22,715 nt of DNA from CAIMMJ01 sp037131955. GTDB lineage: Bacteria > Bacteroidota > Bacteroidia > UBA4408. Shown here one piece after another: positions 6,268 through 15,271 of this stretch; the first letter of the stretch is position 1; every line of letters begins with the position of its first letter. Where the stretch lies: the NCBI GenBank assembly GCA_037131955.1, contig JBAXQC010000047.1, positions 1-22,715 on the forward strand, in the 5' to 3' direction. Position numbers and translations under genes: made by a program. The notes beneath the pieces were generated by a model. That model searched no databases. It was not told the DNA's origin and was given only the letters and a program-made list of their open reading frames with translations.

Positions 6268-7257
6268 TTAAATATTTGTAAGTTTTCCCATTTCTTTCAC
6301 CATTTGGTCAAGTTCATTGGTAGAATCCACAAGTTTTTTTATTGTATCTTTTGTGGTTTTAGAAAAAATGTCTTCCTCAAGGTCTAAAGTGCTAACAAGA
6401 CCAATTATTCTGGCTAGCGGTGCTCTAAGCTTGTGCGAATTAAAAAATGCTATTTCAGAAAGTTTCCTATTTTTTTCAAGAAGCTTTTGTTCTATTTTTT
6501 TTAAGTCGGATATATCTTGCATTCCGCCAATCATTTTTATGGCTTTTCCATTTTCATTTCTAATAATATATGCTCTGTCTAATACTGAAGCATATTTTCC
6601 ATCATTCGTTAAAAACTTATATTCTTCTATCCAAAAATCCTTGTCAGAATTAATTGCCTCACCTAAACTTAGCTCAACTTTTAAGGCATCATCCGGGTGC
6701 AAGTGAAGTTTCCACCAATTGATATTATTTTCTATATTTTCTTCTTCGTGTCCAAAAATATTTTTTATTCCTTCGTACCATTTTAACTCATCTAGTATCA
6801 AATCCCACTCGTATATAGCATCATTTGTTGCCTTTGAAATAAAGTTAAATTTACTTTCGTTTTCTATGAGCTTCTTTTTTATTAAAAATGCTGGTGTAGT
6901 ATCTTGGCCAATTAACCAGTATTTAAATTCAGGAAATAGTGTAGTATCTCTCTGTTTTATTTTCCAGTTAATCAGTAAAAGCTCCCCTTTTTTATTTAAA
7001 ATTTCTACTTCTGGAATATCAATTAAACTATTTTTTGAGGTACCTAAAAATTCATTAAGAAGTTCTTGTTGTTTTTTTGAAGGGAAAAGCAAGTTTAAAA
7101 TTGAAGAACTTTCATCTTTACTATTTTTTGCGAAATTGATAACTGAATTGCCAAAATTGTTTGCATAAATCAATTCCTTATTTTCGGATAGCGCCAAAAG
7201 AATAACTGGAAATTCATTAAATGAACTTTCGAATTTTTCAAACTCCAAATCTTTCAT
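6268..7257 (-). CDS. PAS-domain protein ending in a histidine-kinase dimerisation helix, no ATPase domain
   Basis: The 329 residues show a degenerate first PAS domain (about 11-125). A second, better PAS_3/PAC-like domain follows (about 130-255; ISKATNDAIYEWDL, WWKLHLHPDD, GKAIKMIGGMQDISDLK). Next is a coiled linker and an H-box, FFNSHKLRAPLARIIGLV, with H275. The protein then stops at LTNI just after the second DHp helix. The HATPase catalytic domain (N, G1, G2 boxes) is absent, and no such frame follows downstream. It cannot autophosphorylate by the usual route. It may be a sensor scaffold, a phosphoacceptor served by another kinase, or a decayed kinase. No signal peptide or transmembrane helix is visible, so it is probably cytoplasmic. 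Confidence 0.8.
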   Translation of the reverse strand: MKDLEFEKFESSFNEFPVILLALSENKELIYANNFGNSVINFAKNSKDESSSILNLLFPSKKQQELLNEFLGTSKNSLIDIPEVEILNKKGELLLINWKIKQRDTTLFPEFKYWLIGQDTTPAFLIKKKLIENESKFNFISKATNDAIYEWDLILDELKWYEGIKNIFGHEEENIENNINWWKLHLHPDDALKVELSLGEAINSDKDFWIEEYKFLTNDGKYASVLDRAYIIRNENGKAIKMIGGMQDISDLKKIEQKLLEKNRKLSEIAFFNSHKLRAPLARIIGLVSTLDLEEDIFSKTTKDTIKKLVDSTNELDQMVKEMGKLTNI

Positions 7258-7283
7258 CTTTTATTATTTCGAATTTATTTCTA

Positions 7284-7291
7284 CAAAAATA
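7284..7291 (-). promoter_or_regulatory. Candidate -7 box for the PAS-protein gene
   Basis: The minus strand reads TATTTTTG, a TAnnTTTG match 26 nt before the ATG. No TTG is found at the expected -33 distance. Confidence 0.35.
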
Positions 7292-7329
7292 ACAAAAGCA
7301 TCTATAAATGTGTAATATTGTATAAAACG

Positions 7330-8949
7330 TTAGCTTTTAAGAGGTATTTTTAACTTAGTGCCAAGTTTAAGTGATTTATTATCAGATATTTGATTTGCTC
7401 TTTTTAATTCTTCAACGGTAAGTCCATTGTACCTATTTGCAATTTTCCAAAGTGTATCGCCTCTTTGCACTATATAAAATAATTCTGTTTGTTTATCCGT
7501 TTGATTGTGTTGAACATTTGCATCAGTTTTTAAAACGGAGCTAGAAATTACATTAGATTCCGAAATAGAATCGGTAGTTTGTGTATTGTTATCAGAGAAA
7601 TCTAAATTGCCAATTGCCGATGCACCGTTATCGTATACTACAGTTGTATAAGTTGTTTTTGGTTTAGAAACAGTTGTTGCCAAAGAATTTTCAGTGTATA
7701 CAATAAGTTTTTTACCAGGAGAAACCTTATTACTTTTTAATTTATTCCAAGATTTTATTTCTGCTGCGGTGCAATGGTATTTTTTTGCTATGCTTGCTAG
7801 GCCTTCACCCTTTTTAACATTGTGGTAACTTGGCAGCTTGCTTACCGAGTTACCTTTTATGTTTGTTGTGCTCTTGTAGGCTATGTTTATATTTTCTTTA
7901 CTTAAATTGTAAATAAACTCTTGGTTAGAAATAAAGGCTCCAACTTTTGTAGCGGGCAAACATAAAATAGAGTTTTCATGATCGAAAGGAATTGCAGTTG
8001 TTTTATATTTAGGATTTAAAAACTTTAAATCATCAATATTCATTTGAAGAACATTGGCTACATGCTTTAAATCAGTTCTGGATGCTAACTTAACTGTATC
8101 GGCAAAAAAGAATTCTTTTTTAGGAGAAATTGGATAAAGATTATGTTCTTTTGAATAATTCATTACATAGTTAACTGCGATGAAAGCAGGGACGTAATTT
8201 TGTGTTTCAAGAGGCAAATAAGGTCTAATTTCCCAATATGTTTTTTTACCTCCACTTCTTCTTATTGCTTTATTTACTGTTCCAGGGCCACAATTGTATG
8301 CAGCAAGCACCATTTGCCAATCTCCAAACATTCCGTATAAATATTTTACGTATTTGCAGGCTGCCTTTGTTGATTCATAGGGGTCTTTTCTTTCGTCGGT
8401 ATATGAATCTTGGTTTAGTCCAAACATTTTTCCAGTAGGGTACATAAATTGCCATAACCCGCCTGCTCCGCTTCTAGACACTGCTATTGGGTTTAGAGCA
8501 GATTCTACAATGGCTAAGTATTTAAATTCAATTGGTAAATTATACCTGTCTAATTCTTCTTCAAACATAGGAAAGTACAAATGACTCAATCCTAAAACTC
8601 TAGAAACTAGAGCTCTTTTGCGGATAGCATATACATCAATATATGTTTTTACTGCAGGATTAAAAACTAAATCAAAGGGAGATTTTTCATCTAATAATTT
8701 TAACCTTGCTTCGTATACTTGGTCGCTGAACATCGGAACTAAGTCAGGGCAATAATTAAAAATGTTTAGTTTGGAAGTATCGCAAGTAAAATTAATACTT
8801 TCAAAGGCTGCAGAAAACTGTAAGCTATCTAACATAGATATTACAGGGTCGTCGTTTCTTATTTTAGACTCGTCTATGATATAGTTTTGGGAATGTGCAA
8901 AATTTGAAATTAAAAGAAATACCGGTAATGCTTTTGATAAAAATTTCAT
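7330..8949 (-). CDS. mltD: Membrane-associated lytic murein transglycosylase D with two LysM domains
   Basis: This exported enzyme cleaves the glycan strands of peptidoglycan. The signal peptide is MKFLSKALPVFLLISNFAHS. The SLT domain (about 120-240) carries the catalytic glutamate E149 in AIVESALNP, followed by SGAGGLWQFMYPTGKMFGL and AAYNCGPG (216-223). Two LysM peptidoglycan-binding domains lie at about 375-418 (VKKGEGLASIAKKY) and 492-536 (VQRGDTLWKIANRY), joined by a Ser/Thr/Asn-rich linker. There is no lipobox cysteine, so it is secreted to the periplasm, not lipid-anchored. The order SLT-LysM-LysM is the standard MltD/DniR layout in this phylum. Confidence 0.93.
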   Translation of the reverse strand: MKFLSKALPVFLLISNFAHSQNYIIDESKIRNDDPVISMLDSLQFSAAFESINFTCDTSKLNIFNYCPDLVPMFSDQVYEARLKLLDEKSPFDLVFNPAVKTYIDVYAIRKRALVSRVLGLSHLYFPMFEEELDRYNLPIEFKYLAIVESALNPIAVSRSGAGGLWQFMYPTGKMFGLNQDSYTDERKDPYESTKAACKYVKYLYGMFGDWQMVLAAYNCGPGTVNKAIRRSGGKKTYWEIRPYLPLETQNYVPAFIAVNYVMNYSKEHNLYPISPKKEFFFADTVKLASRTDLKHVANVLQMNIDDLKFLNPKYKTTAIPFDHENSILCLPATKVGAFISNQEFIYNLSKENINIAYKSTTNIKGNSVSKLPSYHNVKKGEGLASIAKKYHCTAAEIKSWNKLKSNKVSPGKKLIVYTENSLATTVSKPKTTYTTVVYDNGASAIGNLDFSDNNTQTTDSISESNVISSSVLKTDANVQHNQTDKQTELFYIVQRGDTLWKIANRYNGLTVEELKRANQISDNKSLKLGTKLKIPLKS

Positions 8950-9059
8950 TATTTAATCAGTTTTATTTAATTAAAGCCTTGTTAAGCGGGCAAAAACTAT
9001 TCCAAGTAAGAAAATTAAATTCAATTTTAGCTCAAAAAGAATTTAACAACTGAAACATT

Positions 9060-9104
9060 AAAAAATAGTTACTTTAGAGACAGTGTTAATAACTTTGTAA
9101 CTAT
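9060..9104 (-). terminator. Possible weak intrinsic terminator after gatA
   Basis: An 8-bp perfect inverted repeat (ATAGTTAC at 9065-9072, GTAACTAT at 9097-9104) is separated by 24 nt. On the minus strand the second arm runs into a short T tract (ATTTTTA). It lies 15 bp past the gatA stop. The stem is AT rich and the loop long, so this is only a candidate. Confidence 0.35.
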
Positions 9105-9119
9105 ATGATATTAAAATAG

Positions 9120-10523
9120 TTAAAATAAAGTATTTGAAAACGATAATAGATTTTGTTCATCAAAATTTTTAGCCATTAATTGAATTCCAAAAGGCAAATC
9201 GCCATTTTTTCCTAAAGGGACTGATATTGCAGGATTGCCGGCTAGATTTGCTAAAACGGTGAATATATCTTCGAGATACATTTCTATTGGGTCTGAATTT
9301 TTTTGTCCTATTTTAAATGAGCTATTAGGTGTTGTAGGAATTAATATAAACTGATAATTTTTAAATGTTTCATCTAATTTGTTTCTTAAAATCCGTCTTA
9401 CTTTTTGTGCTTTTGCGTAATAGGCATCGTAATATCCTGCACTTAACACAAATGTGCCCAGCATAATTCTTCTTTTAACTTCTTTTCCAAATCCTTCTGT
9501 TCTAGATTTTTTGTAGGTAGATTCTAAATCAAAAGCATTTTTACTTCTGTATCCAAAATGTATTCCATCATACCTGCTCAAGTTGGAGGATGCTTCGGCC
9601 GTGGTTAATACATAGTAACAAGGAACAAGGTATTCTAAAAATGGAAAATCTATAATTTCTACTTCGTGCCCTTTAGATTTAAGCTCTTGAACTTTATCTA
9701 AAAAGGAATTTTTAACTCCTGCATTTAAGCCTTTACTTTCTATGCATTCTTTTAAAACGGCGATTTTTGTTTTCGAAGAAAAATTTAACTCTGTAGAATA
9801 GTTTGCTACTTTTCTTTGTGAAGCAGTTGAGTCAAATTCATCTTTTCCTGCGATTATTTCTAAAATTATTGCAGCATCTACAACGCTATTTGTTATCGGT
9901 CCAACTTGATCAAACGATGAGGCGTAAGCAATTATCCCATGCCTAGAAACTCTACCATATGTTGGTTTAAGCCCAACTGTCCCAGTAAATGATGCCGGTT
10001 GCCTAATAGAGCCACCTGTATCTGTTCCTAATGCAGCATGACACAAGCCGGCAGCAACAGCAGCAGCAGAGCCTCCAGATGAACCACCGGGAACATATTC
10101 AGGATTTATTGGATTTTTTACAGCACCAAAAACAGAATTTTCGTTGGAACTTCCCATAGCAAATTCATCGCAATTTAACCTGCCAATAATTATTGCATCT
10201 TCGCTCAATAATCTTTCTACAACAGTTGATGAATAAATCGATTCAAAGTTTTCTAAAATTTTTGACGAGGCAGAAACATGGTGATTTTTGTAACAAATAT
10301 TGTCTTTAACTCCAATTACAATTCCTGCTAATTTACCCCCTTTACCCAAATTAACTTTTTCTTGAATTTCTAATGCTTTAGTTTTTGCATCCTCAGAAAA
10401 AACTTCTATAAAAATATTTAGATGTTTATTGGTTTCAATTTCACTCAAAAAATGATTTACAATTTCAGTTACTGTTGTTTTTTTTTCTTGCAGTTCTTTT
10501 TGAATTTGTGGAATACTTTTCAT
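9120..10523 (-). CDS. gatA: Aspartyl/glutamyl-tRNA amidotransferase subunit A
   Basis: GatA is the amidase subunit of GatCAB. It releases ammonia from glutamine to amidate mischarged Glu-tRNA-Gln or Asp-tRNA-Asn. The amidase Ser-cisSer-Lys triad is present: K73 in GVKDN, S148 in PGGSSGGSAAA and the nucleophile S172 in DTGGSIRQPA. At 467 residues it is full length. The C-terminal LAGNPAISVPLG and GIQLMAKNFDE segments are typical. gatB and gatC are not in the window, so the subunits are scattered, as is common. Because aspS is also here, an Asn role cannot be excluded; the substrate is not decided by this gene alone. Confidence 0.94.
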   Translation of the reverse strand: MKSIPQIQKELQEKKTTVTEIVNHFLSEIETNKHLNIFIEVFSEDAKTKALEIQEKVNLGKGGKLAGIVIGVKDNICYKNHHVSASSKILENFESIYSSTVVERLLSEDAIIIGRLNCDEFAMGSSNENSVFGAVKNPINPEYVPGGSSGGSAAAVAAGLCHAALGTDTGGSIRQPASFTGTVGLKPTYGRVSRHGIIAYASSFDQVGPITNSVVDAAIILEIIAGKDEFDSTASQRKVANYSTELNFSSKTKIAVLKECIESKGLNAGVKNSFLDKVQELKSKGHEVEIIDFPFLEYLVPCYYVLTTAEASSNLSRYDGIHFGYRSKNAFDLESTYKKSRTEGFGKEVKRRIMLGTFVLSAGYYDAYYAKAQKVRRILRNKLDETFKNYQFILIPTTPNSSFKIGQKNSDPIEMYLEDIFTVLANLAGNPAISVPLGKNGDLPFGIQLMAKNFDEQNLLSFSNTLF

Positions 10524-10559
10524 GCTTTTGGTTGACTTTGTAATAACAATTGCGGTTTA

Positions 10560-10589
10560 CAAAGTTATATCAATAAACAAGCAAACCAA
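10560..10589 (-). promoter_or_regulatory. gatA promoter with -33 and -7 elements
   Basis: The minus strand has TTG (10589-10587), 19 nt of spacer, then TAACTTTG (10567-10560), matching both spacing and sequence of the Bacteroidota sigma-A promoter. It sits in the 86-bp gap after the upstream exported-protein gene and 36 nt before the gatA ATG. This is the best promoter match I found in the window. Confidence 0.6.
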
Positions 10590-10609
10590 TTACAAAATCG
10601 AAAATATTG

Positions 10610-11548
10610 TTATTTGATTTTGAAAACAATTTCATCAATATTTTTTGATTTCCCTGAACTAATTTCGTTGCTGCTTCCACTGTATAAAACCCAGCCCGTT
10701 GGCGCATGAAATCTTGAAGTTACTTTTTCGATGTATGAAAATGGCTCCGTAGAATTGGGAACAAAATTTTTAGATTTTTCATTACCAATAACAATGCCTG
10801 CATCTGATACAGCAGTTTTAGCTTGTTTTGAATCAATTGTGTGAACAAGCTTTATAACATTAGTTTTATCTTCTTTATCAATTTCACTTAATTTTACCAA
10901 TAGGCTTGCGTTTAATGGATCGCCGCCAAAATTATTCCTTAACATAGCTTTTCCTTTTACATCTAAATTCACTTTGTAGGTTTCGCCATAAAAAGTATAA
11001 TATTGGTGTATGTCTTTAAATGCAACATTTTCTAGTGCATCTTTTGAGTTATAATAAGCTTCGTGTTCTTTTATTAATTGACTTGCGCCCGGTGTATCCT
11101 TAAACTCTGCTTTTATTGCAGAAAAAAGTGGTTTTACTTTTTGTTTTATTTCTTCGTAATTTGCAATTCCAACAAACTGACCAATTTCAGTAGTTATTAC
11201 CTTTACTTTTAGGCCCTCGTTTATTTGCTTTAACTTTTGAAGAACTTTATTTTCTATGTTTGTTTCAAACCTAGAATAAACCCACTCAAATTGGTAAGAT
11301 TTAGATGCAGAATCTTTCACAAACAATTCTACTGAATATTTATAATACTCAGTTTTTGTAGAATCGTTAGAAGTAATTTTGTATTTTCTATTGTCAATTG
11401 TATAATTTAACTTTTCATTTAGATTCCAATATCCTACTATCTCTACACTTTCGTCTTTTGCATTTGTTTGAGAGAAAATAGAAATGGGGATAAAAACAAA
11501 GAGGAAATAAAAAATTGCGAAATAAATTTCTTTTCTTTTAAGGTTCAT
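10610..11548 (-). CDS. Exported protein of unknown function
   Basis: This 312-residue protein starts at the ATG (11548); a TTG codon directly upstream is in frame but not needed. It has a basic start (MNLKRKE), a hydrophobic core (YFAIFYFLFVFIPISIF) and a likely cleavage site near FSQ, so it is exported. The mature part is rich in alternating polar/hydrophobic strands (YYKYSVELFVKD, YQFEWVYSRFE, LKVKVITTEIGQFVGI). It has one helical region around residues 145-180. There are no cysteines and no catalytic motif I recognise. It lies upstream of gatA but separated by a good promoter, so a shared function is not implied. Confidence 0.6.
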   Translation of the reverse strand: MNLKRKEIYFAIFYFLFVFIPISIFSQTNAKDESVEIVGYWNLNEKLNYTIDNRKYKITSNDSTKTEYYKYSVELFVKDSASKSYQFEWVYSRFETNIENKVLQKLKQINEGLKVKVITTEIGQFVGIANYEEIKQKVKPLFSAIKAEFKDTPGASQLIKEHEAYYNSKDALENVAFKDIHQYYTFYGETYKVNLDVKGKAMLRNNFGGDPLNASLLVKLSEIDKEDKTNVIKLVHTIDSKQAKTAVSDAGIVIGNEKSKNFVPNSTEPFSYIEKVTSRFHAPTGWVLYSGSSNEISSGKSKNIDEIVFKIK

Positions 11549-11729
11549 CAACTGTCAATTGGTTTTCAAGGTGGGTTATACCTAAATGTTTCTAATTTGT
11601 TTCAGAAATTTTAATAAATTTTCTAATGTAATTCTAATCTACTAATAATTAGTGAAAAAGAAATCTACGCAACTTTATATAATTAGAAACTGTTTTATTT
11701 ATTTACTTTTGAGTAAAATTTGTTGTTAC

Positions 11730-12770
11730 TTGTACAAAGAGATAATAAAACCAATATTATTTTCACTTGATGCCGAGAAGGCTCATAAAATTGCATTTGC
11801 CTCATTAAAATTAGCACGAAATATTCCTGGTCTTTTTTCAATAATTGAATACAACTACTCATTATCAAATAAGTTGCTAAACAAAAGTTACCTTGGTTTA
11901 AATTTTCCCAATGCAATGGGTTTAGCTGCAGGCTTTGATAAAAATGCAGAGCTTATTGATGAATGGTTTAAATTAGGGTTTGGATTTGTAGAAATTGGAA
12001 CGGTTACACCTAAGCCTCAATCTGGAAATCCAGCACCCAGATTGTTTCGATTGCCAAAGGATTATGCACTAATAAATAGAATGGGATTTAACAACCATGG
12101 GATGGACGAAGTGTATAAAAATTTAAATTCAAAAAGTTCTACAGGAATTGTAGGAGTAAACATTGGTAAAAATAAAGATACTCCCAACGATGAAGCGTTT
12201 TTAGATTACATAAAATGCTTTAAAACTTTGCACCCCAATGCCGATTATTTTGTGATTAATGTAAGTTCGCCAAACACACCAGGATTAAGAGAGTTGCAAG
12301 AGAAAGAACCTTTGCTAAAAATTATTTCGGAGGTACAAAATATTAATTTTGGTCTCCAAAAAAAGAAGCCTGTTTTGCTAAAAATTGCACCCGAGTTAAA
12401 CGCAAATCAAATAGAAGATATTGCATTTATATCCCAACAAACAAAATTAGATGGCATAATTGCAACCAACACAAGCACAGGAAGAGCAGGTTTAAATACT
12501 GCTAAACAAACTTTAGAAAGTATAGGCAATGGTGGATTAAGTGGTAAGCCAGTTAAAGAAATTTCTACGAACATAGTTAAACAACTAAAAAGTGTGTTGC
12601 CCAAACATAACATTATTGTAGGTTGCGGTGGAATATTTAATTACGATGATTTGAAAGAAAAATCTTTGGCCGGTGCAGATTTATTTCAAGTTTATACTGG
12701 CTTTGTATACGAAGGCCCCGGCATTGTAAAGACCATTTTGAAAGAATATTTAAAAGAAATTCATGAGTAA
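11730..12770 (+). CDS. pyrD: Dihydroorotate dehydrogenase (quinone), class 2
   Basis: PyrD oxidises dihydroorotate to orotate with FMN, passing electrons to membrane quinone, in pyrimidine synthesis. Class 2 features are clear: the membrane-association helices (YKEIIKPILFSLDAEKAHKIAF), AAGFDKNAE, MGFNNHG, NVSSPNTPGLREL (catalytic Ser about 180) and IIATNTS. The TTG at 11730 gives MYKEIIKPILF, matching the family's usual beginning. A longer frame from GTG at 11652 would add 26 hydrophobic residues. No ATG exists in the region. Its last 8 nt overlap the HMG-CoA lyase start (ATGAGTAA), so the two are translationally coupled. Confidence 0.9.
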   Translation: MYKEIIKPILFSLDAEKAHKIAFASLKLARNIPGLFSIIEYNYSLSNKLLNKSYLGLNFPNAMGLAAGFDKNAELIDEWFKLGFGFVEIGTVTPKPQSGNPAPRLFRLPKDYALINRMGFNNHGMDEVYKNLNSKSSTGIVGVNIGKNKDTPNDEAFLDYIKCFKTLHPNADYFVINVSSPNTPGLRELQEKEPLLKIISEVQNINFGLQKKKPVLLKIAPELNANQIEDIAFISQQTKLDGIIATNTSTGRAGLNTAKQTLESIGNGGLSGKPVKEISTNIVKQLKSVLPKHNIIVGCGGIFNYDDLKEKSLAGADLFQVYTGFVYEGPGIVKTILKEYLKEIHE

Positions 12771-13626
12771 AGAAATAAAAATTATTGAATGCCCAAGAGA
12801 TGCTATGCAAGGCATTGAAACATTTATAGATACTCAAAAGAAAATAGAATACATCAATAAATTGTTGAAAGTGGGTTTTGATACCATTGATTTTGGAAGT
12901 TTTGTTTCGGCAAAAGCAATTCCTCAGTTAAGAGATACAGAAGAAGTGTTAAAGCATTTAAAATTATCAGAAACCAACTCAAAACTTCTTGCAATAGTTG
13001 CAAATACAAGAGGTGCAGAAGATGCATCAAAATTTAATGAAATTGATTATTTAGGTTTTCCATTTTCCGTTTCCGAAACATTTCAATTAAGAAATACCAA
13101 CTCAACATTAGATCAATCGTTAATTAGAGTTGAAGAAATTCAGAACATTTGTCACAAAACAAATAAAAAACTAGTAGTGTATTTGTCAATGGGTTTTGGC
13201 AATCCGTATGGCGACAAATGGAATCCAGATATTGTTATTTTGTGGGCAGAGAAACTTAAAAATTTAGATGTTTCTATTATGGCGCTTTCAGATACTGTAG
13301 GTGTTTCTAATCGCGAAAATATTATTTTATTGTTCAAGGATTTAATTCCTGAATTTCCAAGCGTTGAATTTGGGGCACATTTGCACAGTACACCACAAAC
13401 AGCGAAAGAAAAAATAAGTGCAGTTTTAAATGCTGGATGTTATAGAATTGATGCTGCAATACATGGTTTTGGCGGCTGCCCTATGGCAACGGATGATTTA
13501 ACAGGAAATATTGCAACGGAAACATTACTTGAAACCTTAGCAGATCATAATTTTATTTTGGAGATAAACCAAAAAGTATTTGTGGAGTCAATGGCAATGG
13601 CTGATACTGTTTTTCCTAAACACTAG
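12763..13626 (+). CDS. mvaB: Hydroxymethylglutaryl-CoA lyase
   Basis: This is a DRE-TIM metallolyase that cleaves HMG-CoA to acetoacetate and acetyl-CoA, the last step of leucine breakdown. It has ECPRDAMQG (catalytic R12, metal ligand D13), the metal-binding pair AHLHST (H206, H208), the active-site cysteine loop GFGGCP (C239) and TGNIATE (N249). At 287 residues it fits the bacterial enzymes. Compared with the animal enzyme, GPRDGLQ is replaced by CPRDAMQ, and the residue after TI in TIDFGSFVS is Asp, not the Glu of VIEATSFVS. This version is usual in Bacteroidota. It is the second gene of a pair with pyrD. Confidence 0.88.
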   Translation: MSKEIKIIECPRDAMQGIETFIDTQKKIEYINKLLKVGFDTIDFGSFVSAKAIPQLRDTEEVLKHLKLSETNSKLLAIVANTRGAEDASKFNEIDYLGFPFSVSETFQLRNTNSTLDQSLIRVEEIQNICHKTNKKLVVYLSMGFGNPYGDKWNPDIVILWAEKLKNLDVSIMALSDTVGVSNRENIILLFKDLIPEFPSVEFGAHLHSTPQTAKEKISAVLNAGCYRIDAAIHGFGGCPMATDDLTGNIATETLLETLADHNFILEINQKVFVESMAMADTVFPKH

Positions 13627-13702
13627 AACAATACCAAACAAAAGAAATTAATAGATTTTTTCTATTGCTTTCAATCCTTTTTAAGTTTTATTGAAAAGAA
13701 AT

Positions 13703-15157
13703 CTATCCATTTAACTTACTGTGTTTTTTGCTGTAAACAAAATAAATAACAATACCGGCAATCATCCACATAAATGCACTTAACTGTGTTGATGTTGGCA
13801 AAGAAAAAATCATAGCACCACAAACAATCATTCCTAAAATTGGAACTAGCGGAACCAAAGGGGTTTTAAATGGTCTGTTTATTTCGGGAGAAGATTTTCT
13901 TAATAAAATTACTCCAAGGCACACTAAAATAAATGCAAACAATGTTCCAATACTGGTTAAATCTCCTGCAACGCTGCCTGGAACAAATCCACCAAAAAAA
14001 CCAACAAAAACCAACAAAATCCAATTGGATTTGTGTGGTGTAGAAAATTTTGAGTGCAACTCAGAAAAAACCGGAGGCAGCAAACCATCTTTAGACATGG
14101 TATAAAACACCCTTGATTGTCCCATTAGCATAACTAAAATCACAGAAGAAAACCCAGCAAGAATGGCAACGGTTATTGCAGTGGCGAGCCATCCATAACC
14201 TGTCATGTAATTACTAATGGCAAAGGCAACGGATGCTTCTTTTCCTTTTGTAGGATCATTAAAATCTGTGTAGGGAGCTACTCCAGTTAAAACATGAGCA
14301 AATAGAACATACAATAATGTACAAATCAACAATGAACCTAATATTCCTATAGGCATGTCTTTTTGAGGATTCTTAGCTTCTTGTGCTGCAGTGCTTACGG
14401 CATCAAAACCAATAAATGCAAAAAATACTATCCCGGCTCCTGTTAAAACACCAGCCCAACCGTGGTTCCAAAATCCTTCGTAACCTGCCGTTCCTTCTGG
14501 AATTAAATAAGGTGTGTGGTTTTCGGGTTTAATAAATGACCAACCAACAAAAATAAATATCAATACAATGGCCACTTTTACAAACACAATAATTGCATTT
14601 ACTTTTGCCGATTCTTGTGTGCCTTTGATTAATAGAAGTGTGATTAAAAATAGAATAAGTAATGCCGGTAAATTTACCATGCCGTGTATGCCACTTGTAC
14701 TTACTTCGAAAGGCGAATGACACCACTCGTAGGGAATAATTCCTCCCAATAGTTTATTTAAATATTCGCTCCATGCTATAGAAACAGTTGCAGCCCCTAA
14801 AGCATATTCTAAAATTAATGCCCAACCAATTATCCAAGCAACAATTTCGCCAATAGTTGCATAGGCATAGGTGTATGCACTGCCTGCAATTGGAATGATA
14901 GATGCAAACTCTGCATAACATAAACCAGCTAAAGCACAACCCAAAGCAGCAATTAAAAAAGAAATTGTAACGGCAGGCCCGGCGTATTCGCCAGCAGCAG
15001 CGGCTGTTCTAACAAAAAGACCCGCTCCTATAATTGCTCCAATTCCCAACATCACCAAATTAAATCTTCCAAGATTTCTTTTGAGTTCGTGCCCTCCTTC
15101 TTTTTTATCTGTAGAAATTAAATCTGCAATAGATTTTTTTGCGAAAAGATTAGCCAT
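13703..15157 (-). CDS. Amino-acid permease, APC superfamily (CAT-like)
   Basis: The 484-residue inner-membrane transporter has about 12 or more hydrophobic spans. TM1 carries the unwound glycine motif GIGAIIGAGLFV (38-49). The loop FFAFIGFDAVSTAAQEAKNP (245-264) and the segment CYAEFASIIPIAGSAYTYAY (80-99) are typical of the cationic-amino-acid transporter branch. The soluble N-terminus (LFAKKSIADLIS...ELKRNLG) also fits that branch. The substrate cannot be read from sequence; cationic or broad neutral amino acids are likely. It stands alone, converging on the HMG-CoA lyase gene across a 76-bp gap. Confidence 0.9.
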   Translation of the reverse strand: MANLFAKKSIADLISTDKKEGGHELKRNLGRFNLVMLGIGAIIGAGLFVRTAAAAGEYAGPAVTISFLIAALGCALAGLCYAEFASIIPIAGSAYTYAYATIGEIVAWIIGWALILEYALGAATVSIAWSEYLNKLLGGIIPYEWCHSPFEVSTSGIHGMVNLPALLILFLITLLLIKGTQESAKVNAIIVFVKVAIVLIFIFVGWSFIKPENHTPYLIPEGTAGYEGFWNHGWAGVLTGAGIVFFAFIGFDAVSTAAQEAKNPQKDMPIGILGSLLICTLLYVLFAHVLTGVAPYTDFNDPTKGKEASVAFAISNYMTGYGWLATAITVAILAGFSSVILVMLMGQSRVFYTMSKDGLLPPVFSELHSKFSTPHKSNWILLVFVGFFGGFVPGSVAGDLTSIGTLFAFILVCLGVILLRKSSPEINRPFKTPLVPLVPILGMIVCGAMIFSLPTSTQLSAFMWMIAGIVIYFVYSKKHSKLNG

Positions 15158-15271
15158 ATTTTTTATTTGTTTTGGCTAAAGTATAAAAAAATTAAAGAAA
15201 ATGATTTTTAGTTAAAAAATTAAATTAACGTCTGTGCTAATTTTTTGCGATTTTCAATTTTACTGATACAA

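Noticed and set aside
13650..13666. Hairpin AATAGA/TCTATT between the convergent HMG-CoA lyase and permease genes, a possible two-way terminator.
   Set aside because: The stem is six weak pairs with one G-C, and no T tract follows in either direction.
13995..14035. Repeated accaacaaaa-like units within the permease gene.
   Set aside because: They lie in frame inside a membrane segment and are explained by repeated Leu/Val/Gly codons.
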